From Prosapia bicincta (Eukaryota > Arthropoda > Insecta > Hemiptera > Cercopidae): 64,000 bases of DNA. Each line of letters begins with the position of its first letter. Position 1 is the stretch's first letter. The notes under the pieces are model-generated. The model was not told the DNA's origin, did not search any database, and was given only the letters and a program-made list of their open reading frames with translations. Both the position numbers and the translations under genes were made by a program. Below are positions 32,920-45,339 of the stretch, piece after piece. The DNA lies in the NCBI GenBank assembly GCA_036971475.1, contig JBAIZL010000005.1, positions 242,980,823 to 243,044,822 on the forward strand, given 5' to 3'.

Positions 32920-33345
32920 GGTCAGGGTAAAAGTGCGTGAGGTTTAACCGTGTCTCTGATGTTGAGATCGCTAGGCTGGTCTGCAGTGCGGGATCTAAAC
33001 CCAACACTTCAGAAAACATCAGCGTTGTTTAAAGTGTAAACAGCTCTATTTAACTAAATGATATTACTATATTAGTTTGATGTATACATGATCTTTAAAT
33101 GTGTTGGTCTGCTCATTTAAAGTGTAAACAGCTCTATTTAACTAAATGATAATACTATATTAGTTTGATGCTTACATGATCTTTAAAGGTGTTGCTCTGC
33201 TTCTGCAAAGAAAGAGACGCGATTACAAAAGAGACGATATATATATTTTATAATATTTTCAGTTAGGCTAGTAGTTAAATGCTAGAGCAGAACGAGGGAC
33301 ACCGTTGAACCTCACGCACTGTACCTACTCCAAGGTCATTTAAAC
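32920..33345. mobile_element. Element with imperfect ~35-bp terminal inverted repeats
   Basis: The left end around 32930-32965 contains GTGCGTGAGGTTTAACCGTG and the right end around 33285-33345 contains the reverse complement of GTGCGTGAGGTTCAACGGTG. AGGTCA-type words occur further out on both sides (TTTGAGGTCA, and CCTTGGAGTAGGT on the opposite strand). The interior holds an exact-period 88-bp tandem duplication. No coding content, and no target duplication was defined. Confidence 0.55.
33028..33202 (+). repeat. 88-bp tandem duplication
   Basis: Copies start at 33028 and 33116 with TTTAAAGTGTAAACAGCTCT. They are nearly identical, differing at a handful of bases. Confidence 0.95.
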
Positions 33346-34670
33346 AGCAAGGCACAATTAAGTCTTTCCCGTGAGCCCCAATAATTATATATATAATATA
33401 ACGAAATTAGTTAAGTTAGGAAAACTGTTTGTAAAATATTTTAACTGGCGAGATCTATGCACAATGTCGCTACCTAACAAAGGGTAGTCTATTATAAATC
33501 TTTTGGGCAAAAACGGTTACTGAACGCATCTGTAAGCCATAAATATTAATATACGTCGAAAGGTTTCATTGTAGGTAAAGCAAGACGTGACTCGATCACT
33601 GGAGAGGCACTTTACTTGGACATCGTGGGACCATGCAGATTTATGATGAAGAATCTCTAAAAATGCAGAAAAAGCTCGTCCAGCGAAATAATTACACCTT
33701 GGAAGAGTTCGAGAAGTTCTCACCCAAGCCAAAGGAAAGCTATCAAGAATGACTTCCAGATAGGCTGGAACAATTTTGAGCGATTGGAAGCCAATCAAAA
33801 TTTGAAGAAGGGATGAAACCCCTACGGAAACGATCCAAAGGAAAACACGAGAGTCAGTCAATTTTCAAGACTCGAAGGGGAGTCAAGTTCTAGGACTCGA
33901 AGGAGTCAAAATGCAGGACTCGAGGCAGAAATACGTTAAGTTTTAGTAAGAAATGTTAAATTAAAATAAAGTAATGTCGCAAAAAATAAAGTATTAAGGT
34001 AGATAATTAAATAGATAGTGGTGTTAAACGAGGAGGTAAAAGGGTAATAAGGGATATTGAATAAGGGAGATATTTAAATAATGAGTTATTTTAAGTGAGG
34101 GAGATAGGAAAATAGTACGAGAGACTAAATAAGGGAGTGATTTAATAAAATCTTTTACGACATAGAAGCATTTCGAGTGAAAAGAGGTAGTGAAATTGAA
34201 GAGATCTGTGAATAAGTGAATTAGTGAATGGTGAAGTGAAACAAGGAACCACGCAAGTAATAAGTAATTATTTATCTTAAATTTAATATCTTTAAATCTT
34301 TATCTTTAAATTTATGTCAACTCTGAAAAAGTCAAAAATATAAAGAGCTCTATTAACATTTTATTAATTCTTTAAACTGTAATAAGTCATTCAAATACAA
34401 AATTTATCAAACCACGTGCAGTAACCTATACACGCCTTAAGATAATTAAGGACAGTTTATTAGAATTGTTAATTTAATAATAAATTTAAGAGTCTTGATA
34501 CCTACCGGGAAAATTAGATTTAGTTAAAAACTAATTATATAAAACTACCTATAAATGCTATCGTTTGAACTCAGGATTAAAATAAATCAGTGATTGTAAG
34601 AACAAGTAACTGAGTATTAATTTCATTTCCATAGAGTCAAATTACACTGTAGAAAAATTGGAGTGAATAC

Positions 34671-34676
<6 letters not shown>
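33346..34676. other. Gene-free stretch
   Basis: A minus-strand frame at about 33517-33861 is moderately GC-rich and contains no domain I recognise. About 33840-34250 is purine-rich (GAGG/AAGGGAG words). No gene is called. Confidence 0.35.
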
Positions 34677-34713
<37 letters not shown>

Positions 34714-34973
34714 CCTTGGATGAATTTCTTTTTCTTGTTTTGTATATATACAATTAAACAACACTTTCATAAACAAGATTTTTATTTTATTTTTCTTAAT
34801 ACATTAAAACTTTTCGCTTATCAAAATTTTCAAAGTACCTTATAGTTCTATGAGTACATCTAGACTTTTGAAAATTTTGATAACGCTGTACTGCCAATCA
34901 GCAAAAAGCATCAATGTATTAAGAAAAATAAAATAAAAATTCTTGTTTTTGAAAGTGTTGTATACTTGTGTAT

Positions 34974-35016
<43 letters not shown>
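34677..35016. mobile_element. Foldback element bounded by (TA)n on both sides
   Basis: Between (TA)n tracts at 34677-34711 and 34976-35016 lies an inverted repeat. TTTTATTTTATTTTTCTTAA on the left (about 34781-34800) pairs with TTAAGAAAAATAAAATAAAA on the right (about 34919-34938), with CAACACTTTC/GAAAGTGTTG further out. A second pair (TATCAAAATTTTCAAA / TTTGAAAATTTTGATA) lies inside. Either a foldback MITE jumped into a TA tract, or the tracts are the ends of the element. Confidence 0.8.
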
Positions 35017-35018
<2 letters not shown>

Positions 35019-35945
35019 GCTTTACAATATATATTCTTTAATAATATTTTTTAAACTTTCCCTTAAGGATTATTGTTTACGTTTAGCTTTTTATTCTCTA
35101 ATCCGCTAAACCTTCAAATGTGCCCAATTAGTTAGTTTCAGTATGAAACTATTTAGATACTTCAATATGAAAACATACTTTTATCTAAACATTAGAAGTT
35201 TCCTAGTTGCATACAAAAAAATGTAAGTATTTATTGCTTGCATTAAAAACTGATAACCGTCGTATTTATATGATTAAAGTATTTACAATGCCTAACTATG
35301 TGCCTCTAATCTCAAGCGTAATTCATTTCGTATTACATTAGGCATAAGAAAAGTGGGCGCACACGCCCAAACGTTCCACGAGGTAAAGTATTATAACGAG
35401 ATAACGGACCTGTTCTTATACTATAATTAAAAAAATAAAGGAAAATCTCACATAGTTCGCACATTGCGGGCAGCATGAGTTTTAGCTATTTTCGCCTATG
35501 AGGGATATGTAAGAATCAACGAAGGGGTGTAATATTGCCCTGATATGGAATTCCAGAAAGGGAGGAAGAAGGGTCACTGAAGGGTGCAAAGTTACATTCA
35601 TGAGATAGATGCACTCCCTATCAGGCCCACAAGGAGGGGAGTACTCCCTTTAAGGTATTGGAGAGAAATGGGACAGTAAAGATTACTCTAAGGAAAGGAC
35701 GTAATGGTTTACTAATACCAATAAAATATTGTGATTCGCGAAGGCGAGGTAGTTTACTGTGTAGCGGCAGAAGTTCACTCCTTTTCCAGCCCAAATGAGT
35801 TATACGCATACATAATTTAAATTATCTTTACCAGTAACTAAAATGGAAAATGATAAAACATATGTGATGAAAGGTAGAGTTAGGGAAGAAACTAACTCCC
35901 CCCCACCCCCCGTATTACGAGTAATGATGAACCTAAAGTAGACTT
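35017..35945. other. Gene-free stretch
   Basis: AT-rich then mixed; a C-run lies at about 35897-35911. The minus-strand frame at 35621-35809 has no recognisable domain. Confidence 0.35.
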
Positions 35946-36500
35946 CCTAACTATCTTTCGAAGTTAAGCTTACCTGAATTAGACCGCTAATATTAAACTT
36001 ACCTAATATAGAGCTGTTATCTACTTTGGAAGATGAGCTTACCTGAAGTAGACCTTCTAACTAGCTTCTGAAGATAAACGTACCTGGAGTAGATCTGTTA
36101 TCTACTTTGGAAGATGAGCTTACCTTAACTAGACCGCCTAAGTAGCTTCGACAGATAAACTTTCCTAAAGCAGACCTGCTCACTATCTTCCGAAGATAAG
36201 CTTACCTGAATTAGACCGCTAATATTAAACTTACCTAATGTATACCTGTTATCTACTTTGGAAGATAAGCTTACCTGAAGTAGACCTTCTAACTAGCTTC
36301 TGAAGATAAACTTACCTGGAGTAGATCTGTTATCTACTTTGGAAGATGAGCTTACCTTAAGTAGACCGCCTAACTAGCTTCGACAGATAAACTTTCCTAA
36401 AGTAGACCGCTTACCTGAAATAGAGCGTTTACCTACCTTTGACAGGTAAACTTAACTGAATTAGTCCTGCTTCCTAGGTTCAGCATAGGTCGTTTAGCTG
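35946..36500 (+). repeat. ~45-bp minisatellite with a ~233-bp higher-order period
   Basis: Units have the form AGCTTACCTGAAGTAGACC followed by a variable part and TTCGAAGATAA. A long block beginning CTTACCTGAATTAGACCGCT recurs about 233 bp later (near 35969 and 36201) with the same order of variant units. The array was therefore amplified as a multi-unit block. The last units are diverged. Confidence 0.88.
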
Positions 36501-37019
36501 AATTAGACTGATATCCCTTTTTTTCAAGTTAACTTGTAGATTAAGCTACCCCGATCCCCAGTTGAAATCATGGTTCGCTATGGTATACTTATTTCTCCCT
36601 ATTCCAAACACCAGGAGTTCATTATACTGTTTCCTATGTTCTAGGTGTTCCATTTCCCTTTTACCAGCCCTTTATTCTTACAGGGTAATGCTACATAGTT
36701 TTTAAAATTTATGTATTTTTCCAGTATTTGTAATCTTGATAAAGGTTTCTGAAACTCTTGGTCCCAGTTTTAAACTGTAAAACCATAATTTTCAAGTCCT
36801 ATTAATAATTTTAAAAAGCATGACTGTATAAACTATGTTTCTCTTGTGTTCTATAAATAAGAAACTTTCTAATTAAACTTTTTTCAAATATATTAGGCCT
36901 ATATCATATTAAGTTACTCATTATATCGTAATCAAAATTTTAGAGATAGCTCATGTGACTTAGTGTAAATTGACGGTCAGCTTGCAGTTGTACCGCTAGG
37001 CAGCGCTAGTAGTAAACCT
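36501..37019. other. Gene-free stretch upstream of a candidate promoter
   Basis: No repeat or coding signal; composition rises in GC towards 36960. Confidence 0.35.
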
Positions 37020-37165
37020 GTCCCACCGGGAATGTTGTACGATTGCAACTATTATCATTCATTCTGTTTGGTGTTTAAAGTCGAAGCGGTCCGATTTGTC
37101 AATCATTCGTGAGACGGTGCTTCGCGAGTGTTCTTGTCACGTGGTCTGTTTTTGCCGCTGATTTT
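37020..37165 (+). promoter_or_regulatory. Candidate promoter / non-coding first exon
   Basis: This is a GC- and CpG-richer island in AT-rich surroundings, with CACGTG (E-box, in GTCACGTGGT at about 37138). It ends at a strong splice donor (TTTT|GTAAGTA, donor at 37166). There is no TATA box and no ORF, as for a 5' UTR exon. It would pair with the ATG-bearing exon near 40010-40107 about 2.8 kb downstream. The start is arbitrary. Splice sites are visible; the gene itself is inferred. Confidence 0.3.
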
Positions 37166-40009
37166 GTAAGTACACATTTTAGTATGATTTAAAAGAATAA
37201 AACTTGCTTGGTTGGCTGGCGTGAAGTTTTTGTTATAGATGGAGACAAATTACACGATATTTAAAATTTTAAAACTTGTGTTTTAAACTCAGTTACCTTT
37301 CTGAATTATGCTCACCTATTTTTCTGATAGTTCTACTGCTTTCGTATTTTTTTAACCTTTTTAGAGCAATTATGTTTTTGCTGGTTTAAGCTAACGATTG
37401 AAAAAACTGTTCCATTATCTCTTACGTTTAAAAATAACAATTTTTAAGAAATTTAGTAAAAAAATTTTAATTTAATAACAATTTTTAAATAAAACGGTAA
37501 TATACCCCTGCCAAAACGAGTTCACTCTGATGTTTTTACTAAAGCACACATTTTAAACAAAAAACAAGTGGTTTTATATGTCGCAAATTATAAACAATGA
37601 GTGAATTGAAACAAGTTGGAATATAAACTAAATTTTTTGAGATACATAAGCCATAAACTTAAAGTTTCTTACTATTTACTTATAACCTTGAGCAACTGTA
37701 TATGAATTAATTAAACACAACAAAAACCTAATAATCTCAACTTGTATACAATTATTTATTGGTAAATATTGCATGCTATTGCCATTGTTAATTTTTTTAT
37801 TTATTTTAATTACTCGTTTTAATCTGTAGAAACTAGTTATATGGTTAGCATACAACACAAACTGTTACATAGCAATAGAGAGGGAAGGCAAAAATTTTAA
37901 GGTTAGTATTAAAATAAAACAACACGCAAATTAACCGCGGAAAACACGTTAAATCTAGGGTATGTTAAGTTTATTTACCTTATAAGAAGGTAAATATTTA
38001 CTTTTGTGAACTAATTATATGTATGCTTCCGTGGAGTCGTAACTAAGGTAGTCCCATCTAAAATGTGAAAAAAATATCTTTCCGTATTTTCCGCGGAAAT
38101 AAAGTTAATAATCGTGTTCTAAACATTAAAATAAGTAATTAAAAAATAATAATAATAATTAAGTAAAAGATTGGCAATAGAACTTAATATTTACAAATTT
38201 ATTGATTTTATGTGTTTTTCGGTTACCTGGTAACCATTCAGAGATCCTTATAAATATATCACAGCATTATATTTTAATAAATCACTAGGTAGCTGTTTTA
38301 TAATAAACCTACAAAGTAAGGTTAGGATGGATTTGGTTATAGCAAAATAATCATTTCAATAATCAATGATGTCGTTGGAGTTGGATTTGCCGTGGGACAA
38401 CTGTAATAAGAAATGTACTTGTATGCCTATGTTAAATTATAAGGCCAGTTTTATTGTACTGCCAGTTATTTTATAAGGCAGTATAGAAACTGAAAGATTA
38501 AAAAAAAAATTGTAATTTTGACAGTTATTATTTTCAAAAGTTTTAAAGTAGGGCCTACGTTTTTATGTATAAGTATTTTTTTTACGTTTTAAGGTACGTT
38601 TTATTAAGTTAACACGGAATGAGAAATATAAAGAGAAAAACATAGCTACATAATTTTATCACTGCTTTGTTAATAGTGGAACGCTTTATAAACTCAAATT
38701 TTATTCATATAAGTTTGGAAACGGAAACCAATTAATTTCACAAATAGTTAATTTAACAATATTTTTACGTATATTTATTTATACAGTTTCTTATGTGATG
38801 GTATATTTTGGCTGTTGCAATTTTTTTTTTTTTGAAATATGAACTACTATATTTTGCGTCTTAAAATCATTTGATTTTTTCCTTTGCATGTGCTTTTGTG
38901 TCATTTAATAGAAACAAAATCGAGTAGACCCATAAGCAATTTGTCAATTGCTTCAGACTTTTACACAAAGATTTTGTGGAAGAAATGTTTTTGAAAATAG
39001 GTAATTTTTCGATCAATTAAGAGCTGTGGTTGGAAAATGAATCTTCAGTACTACGGGCATCTAAAATTGACTTTCTATCCAGGCGGGATTCAGCGGGAAA
39101 CGGACAGTCTGCCAGCGGTGGCTTGTGACCCCTGTCAAGAAGCAGGGGCCGGACAATATGCCAGCCGCAGGTACATTGTGGGGGTTACAGTGGATGTGGG
39201 GGAGGGGGTTGTGAGAGAAGAAGAGAAGGCTTTGACTCATATAAACTTCGCACAAGTGTGGTTGTAAACGACCCATGACTAAACCATTCTTAAAATACTA
39301 TTGTCTTACATGACCGGAAGAAATGCCTGATGTAACGCTAATAGCTTACATTATTTTAGTCACCTCATTTGTTATTTGTTAGTTTTACAATTTTAAATAC
39401 TTTAGTTTATACTACTTTGCTTTACTTTACATACAAATTAGTTAAAACTAATACGCGTTTAATTAAATCCATGAATCCAGTAAAGCTTAATTTATCCATG
39501 AACGTAGGTTAGGTTAGGGTTAGGCTAAGTTCGGTTAGTTTTAGTACCATTTTGTTTAAATTTCACATTTTTTTATTACAACTTCTACTCTAGATATAAA
39601 TTTTGTTAAAAATAATACAAGATAAAACATTTTTTTAGTTTAAAACGTAGAGAATTGAGTGTTTGTTTAATAATGAATAATTTTGCGCATAGTTCGTAAG
39701 AGAATTTGATAATTAGGAAATTAAAAATTGCATTTTTTTCGAAGTTTTAACAATAAAATTATCTTAATTCTTAATAACATCGGGTTTTCTTAGTAGTTAT
39801 TTTAACGTTTTGATACTTATCTCTCTATTTTTTCTCCCTTATAGAATTTTTAAAAAATGGATTTTTTATTTTATCAGTATAATTGGTGAGTCTTTCAATC
39901 AACAATTATGATAGACTTTGGTCGTGTCAAGTTATCAGTATAATTGGTGAGTCTTTCAATCAACAATTATGATAGACTTTGGTCGTGTCAAGATTACTTT
40001 CTTTCATAG
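37166..40009. other. AT-rich stretch, possible first intron
   Basis: Mostly AT-rich. A GC-rich island at about 39050-39270 has open frames on both strands but no clear splice pair and no recognised product. An interstitial GGTTAGGTTAGGGTTAGG run occurs near 39507. Confidence 0.35.
39871..39992 (+). repeat. Perfect 61-bp tandem duplication
   Basis: TTATCAGTATAATTGGTGAG and the following 41 bp occur twice, starting at 39871 and 39932, with no difference seen. Confidence 0.97.
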
Positions 40010-40010
40010 T

Positions 40011-40107
40011 TTTATGAAAATAATTAAATTAGGCCTACACTTTTTCGACAACGAACAAAATGGGGCAAAGTAGTATCAAAGGCCGACGCGTCAAACTAGT
40101 TAGAAAG
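40011..40107 (+). CDS. Candidate first coding exon (partial, unrecognised)
   Basis: A plausible acceptor (TTACTTTCTTTCATAG, ending near 40010) is followed by a short leader. An ATG at 40060 has good insect context (AACAAAATGG) and opens 16 codons, MGQSSIKGRRVKLVRK. The last codon ends exactly at a consensus donor, AG|GTGAGT (40108), in phase 0. The peptide is strongly basic; Gly2 could be N-myristoylated but the context is not ideal. No downstream exon was identified in the window, so the product is unknown. A chance ATG next to a donor-like sequence is the main alternative. Confidence 0.3.
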
Positions 40108-41869
40108 GTGAGTTGGATTACCAAGAACCTCTTAAACTCTAGGTCTACCCACTGGAGTGGAAAGTCTATTCCGTCTCTTTATCTCACTTCCCCTTTTTCA
40201 GAGAGAAAGGGCTCTAGCATAGAAAGGGGGCTGACTGGTAGTAAGTCCTAAAATGGATTAACTACCTGGCTACCCTCGTCAAACCAAAGGGTGGCTGGCA
40301 GACTGTCCTACACCCTGATTCAGCACACGTTAAACAAACTATTTTTTATGGTTTTATTTAGTATCGATTTTATTTCAAATTTTTTGATCCAACTTTATTT
40401 ATTTGATTTACTAATGATATGTTTGTTATTGTACTGGGTTGCACGTATATAACATATCCTTAGTGTTTATTACATTTATATCGATTTATAACCTATTTCA
40501 CGTTTTAAACAGTTACGTTGTGCGTTACGAAATCATGTTGTGTTATTTTCGAATTTTTATTTACTGTTTCATTGTTTGTTGCTAATGCAATTTTTACTTA
40601 CATTGTTGATTTACATTTTTTTCTTTATCTCCTATTATTCATAGCTCCAGCTACTTTTATGCGATTGTTGCTTGTTTAGTAAGATTTGTATTATTTTTCT
40701 ACTTTAATACTGTTTAACGGAACTCAGTTATTTATATTGTTAAATTGTTAATTGTTTTTACAGTGTGTTTTGCATACACTTTTTAGTATTTATATTGATA
40801 TTGATATACCGTTATTTTGTATTATATAGATACTATTGATTTAACGTGAAAGTGATTATGTAGTCATTTATTATAAGAACATAACATTTTTGGGAACAAT
40901 TTTAAAGTTGTTTGGTCAACGATGTTCAATGGTTGAATAACTAGTTGTGTTCTTCTAATAAATAGTTGACACTTCTTGAGTGGGGGCATTAAAATATTAA
41001 CCAAAATCTCCAATAAACCAAAATTATGTTTTCAACGTTTTCATAAATTCAGGAACATCTCAGAAACATACTTTTGTTGCCTACATCCCTTGCCAACATG
41101 GCAACTGCATTCAACTATTAGTGAGATTTTATTTGGGACCATATCCTTACAATACAAAACATAGAGCCAACACAAGAAAAATCTTTATTAGTCAGTTGTA
41201 ATATTTTTAACATAAATAATGTGTCAGAATTTGTCAAAATTAATTTAAGTTGTACACCCGAAATATATAATCAAACTTCTCAAAAATTTTCACTGTAAAG
41301 CACATTCGATGCTAAATTATAACCCTAGAAAGCTACCATTGTTAAAAATGTATCCATTTTCTAGTTGTAGAAAGTATAAAATCAGTCTATGCGAGTCTCA
41401 GGTAATATTAACCAGCAACTTGAGGTAGTTATTTGATAGAGTGCGCTGGTTGTAAGCGAATACGTCTGACGATCTAGAAGGCAGGGAAATGTAATCAGAA
41501 GACACTGAACATTGAAGCCCCAAAGGTCATTCTAGGTTCTCGTAGGTACCCATTGACAGGACCCATTGTAGTCTGTCATCAGGGCATTAGCCTGCTGATA
41601 CTGAAAGAATAGAAGAACTTGTATTATATTAAACAGTGAAAACAGTTACAAGAATGTGAGTTATTAATTTTAGAGGTTCGCGTGAATTATCTGTTTGAAC
41701 AAACCTTGGTAATAGATTACCTTTAGGCCACCTTTCACTTATTTGCTACTCACATTGCTACTTAAAAAAAAAAATTAAAACCTCGGAAACGATAAAAATC
41801 CCAGTTACGTTGAATTTTGAAACATAAACATAACCTCGCTTGACAAACATAATGTACTGTATGAATAAA
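40108..41869. other. Gene-free AT-rich stretch
   Basis: No exon, array or element ends recognised. Confidence 0.35.
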
Positions 41870-42760
41870 TTGTCGAAAAATTACCGCAATATGTTATATA
41901 CAGCTATAATAAAAAAGATACAAATTATCCTTTACGGTAGATTTTGGTATTAAAAAAAAATTTAAGATGACTCAATGATTTTCGGCAACCAGGCATCATC
42001 GGCTTTGCTCAAAAAATTATACTATCTGATGGAGAATATAAAAATTTCGAAAAAAGACATATAACCTCACTGCCAACTTACCCAAATGGTATAAAATCAA
42101 GTTTTTCTTTTTGTAAGAAAGACCGCTACTTTATAATATAGCTGTATTAAAATATTGCTATAATATATTCGGTTAGGATGGATTTGGTTTTTATAAGAAA
42201 ATCATTACTAATTTATACGAAAATTCAGTGAGGATAATCTCTGCCTAATAGTTCAGTGTCGTGGTTCTATTCTATATCAGAAATTAACTTCTCATCCTTT
42301 CGATTTTAGGTAGTTACTTTCTGTTCCTAACTTTTATTTAATTTTGTGTTACCAAATCTAGCCTAACTGGATACCATGTAGCTATATTTTAATATATATT
42401 TATGATAATGTGATATAATTTTGTGTGGAAGTTCTTCAACATTAAATTCATACAAAACTGTATTCGAGAAGTAAGGTTATAAGTATTTTACATTTCGGCC
42501 TGCCAGCACCAAGCCTTATTATGTTGTACTGTCCAAATTAAAAGTGTTTTATTTTATAACGAATCATTTTTCGCATACAGGTTTTTGTGAGCAAAATCGA
42601 TTACGCTTGGTTACCGAAAATCGTTGCCCTAATCTGACGTATGTTAATTTCTTACTTTATAAAAAAAAACAAATCTATCGTAAACAGTTATAAGCTATAA
42701 TCTTTATTTTATTATAGCCTTACAGTCCTGTAATATAACGCAGTAAATATACCAACCATT
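41870..42760. mobile_element. Degenerate inverted-repeat element (~150-bp arms)
   Basis: The left arm (about 41870-42015) and right arm (about 42565-42760) pair in order: AGCTATAATAAAA outside, a GTAGATTTTG/AAATCTATC block, and GATTTTCGGCAACCAGGC versus GCTTGGTTACCGAAAATC, then TTTGCTCAAAAA versus TTTTTGTGAGCAAAA inside. Mismatches and small gaps are common. Related words (TTTTCGGTTACCTGG; GGTTAGGATGGATTTGGTT) recur at about 38215-38350 and 42170-42200, so other pieces of the same family are nearby. There is no coding capacity. Confidence 0.5.
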
Positions 42761-45109
42761 TATTTATACAGAATAGTTCATTAAGTATGTTTATGTTATG
42801 TTCCAATATTTAACGATATTTTAAGAATTATTTATGACTCCCGACTTTTTAAATACTTTTTTCTTTATTTAGAATGTATTTTTAAATAACATATCTGAAA
42901 ATGAAAAATTGAATGTAGTGACCTATTACCCAAACGCTCATTGAAATTGAAATATTTTCAAAATAGCTGTCTTATAAAATGATCCGACAGTAAACTGGGA
43001 TCTATCTATTGATAAAATAAGTGTACAAACTCGTAAAAACCTGGTATTTAGGATTTTATATTTTTTGTATTGCGTGTTTATATTTCTCAATGTCAAATAT
43101 TTGAGAAATAAAACCTACTCACGACATTTAAACGAACTAGCAGTGGATTTTATCTATGAGAAAATCGCCATAACAGAAAATGGAAATTAAACTATTTTTA
43201 AAAGTATTATGAACAAAATATTTCTTTTCAGTTTCTGAAAATAAAACTAGTTTGGTTTAAAGCGAAATAGGAACGGGTCTCTGGCGGAGTAGGGATGCGG
43301 TGTTGTTAGTTTGAAGTTGTACTAGTGAACGATGAATGGAAGTTTAACGTAAAATTGGCAACAAGACTTACCGTCCCGGTAAGATGTGGATTTCCATTCG
43401 CCCAGGCAGCGGTAGCCCCCACCTCTATGGTTGATTTAACTTTCCTAGAGACTTATTCGTTTTAAATCAAACTATAACAAGTTTTCTTTTAAGGTCTTGT
43501 CATTTCATATAAGTATTTAATAATTGCCTAAGTAAATACTACTCTGTACATGAACTTAAATTTAATGCCCGATTAGTAGCTACTCCTTAACCTCGAATAT
43601 ACTTAAATTAAGAATACATTTAATTCACTCGTTTGGTCAAATTGCATATAATTTTAAGCGCCGGTAAGCTAAAATGATTTGTATTTTTTAATATGATTTG
43701 GGGGTATAAGTAGTTCTAGATACCTCCGGGATTGTCCAACCCTACTACCAAGTTACAACAGAATCATTCAACATAGGCCTAAGCCTTGTGTGAACTCTAC
43801 TGAACGAAAATAAATTTTGCCACGAACGGTTTTATCAGACGCGTACCTTACTGTGTAATTCGTGAATGAACTGAAACCGATAAGATTTACTTTGCCTAAA
43901 TTTAGCTCCGCTATCAGATAGTGATTAACAGGATTTAAAATAAACTTGTTTCTAATTTATTAAATAATAAATAAAATGTTCACACTACAAAATCTTTACG
44001 ATTGAAATAATAACACAAGTACCATAAAAAAAATTCAAGTAAATTCCTACTGAGGTTAACAAAAATATTATTTTAGTTACCCTAGAGCACTAATTATTAT
44101 TTTGTGGGGTAACCATGGCAACAGGTTAAGATAGTACAATGGAAGTTTCAACGACAACCAGATGAGGAGAAAAATTCATATACATCTTTGAGAAATTTTG
44201 CAAGGAGCGTCAGACTTTAAACATAAACATTCTCAAATCGAATGAGCACGGCCCTAAAAATTTTATAATTTAATTTTTGAATAAATATTTGAAAAATAAC
44301 TATATTAACATCAATTGGCATCTACTATAGATTAAAAGAAATGTATTTGAACTTGATTGGATAAATAAAAACAAATTTGATTAACGATTGAAAATTTGTA
44401 CAAGATATATACGAGAAGATAAGCTAATTAATAGAAGGAATATAAAAAAATACAGTTCTATACAAAAAAAACGAACTTAATGAGTTATTTTACCTGTAGG
44501 CAAGGTCGGTATTGCATATAGTTTTTCTTCAAAGAAAGGAAACCGAAATTATTGCAAGGAACTTTTTAAAGCAAAAGGTTTTAAAACAATATTTAACACA
44601 AATATAATGTAAGTGAAAATAATAACATACCCTAAGTTTGGTAGGATCAGCTAGTTGAGATGCCACAAATTTGAAACAAAAAACAAAAAGAAATAGAACA
44701 TATCCCTTACGATGAATAGTGTTGCTGTCATGAAGATATTCTATCACTGACTTGTAACCTTGATTTGAAAAAATACTATTACTTGAATGTTGCTATAGAT
44801 TAGAAATTATTTTCTTCTATTAAATGAAAACTATTTAAAACTATCTACTATAAGGGTTTGGTTATTTGAACAGACTACATTGTAATTGTTATAGGTTGCA
44901 CAAGGAAATCGGAAAAACCTACTAAGGTCTACTGAAATACCGTAATCCTTTTCTAGGGTATGTAATTTTTCCACTGTAATTTTAGCCGGAGAGTAGCACG
45001 AGATAGTAAAATCATGCTATTACCACCTATCAATTATGTGCAATAGGTGATTTATAGGCAGAGACGTATAATTTTGTCTGGACTCATAGGTCAAGTTTGA
45101 AGAATCACA
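42761..45109. other. Gene-free stretch with one GC-richer patch
   Basis: The patch at about 43265-43435 is GC-richer and has donor-like sites on both strands: ACG|GTAAGTC on the minus strand and CCG|GTAAGA on the plus strand, both around 43369-43385. A minus-strand frame there (KSTIEVGATAAWANGNPH) is open for about 24 codons. I cannot decide whether it is an exon. Confidence 0.35.
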
Positions 45110-45279
45110 TATCTCGTGAGCCGTAGGTATCGAATGGAAGTGTCTAGCTGCTAAGTATATGTGTAGGAATAACCTCGATTGGCGTTAGTGTCACTTGATG
45201 GTGTCTACCTGCTACGCTACTGTATAGGATCAGTTACCTCTTGTAGCCTTGCTGTCATGTGATGGTGTCTACCCGCAAC

Positions 45280-45339
<60 letters not shown>

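Noticed and set aside
39037..39276. Overlapping plus- and minus-strand frames in a GC-rich island
   Set aside because: Both strands are open and neither has a recognised product or clear splice pair. Possibly an exon or transposon piece, but undecidable here.
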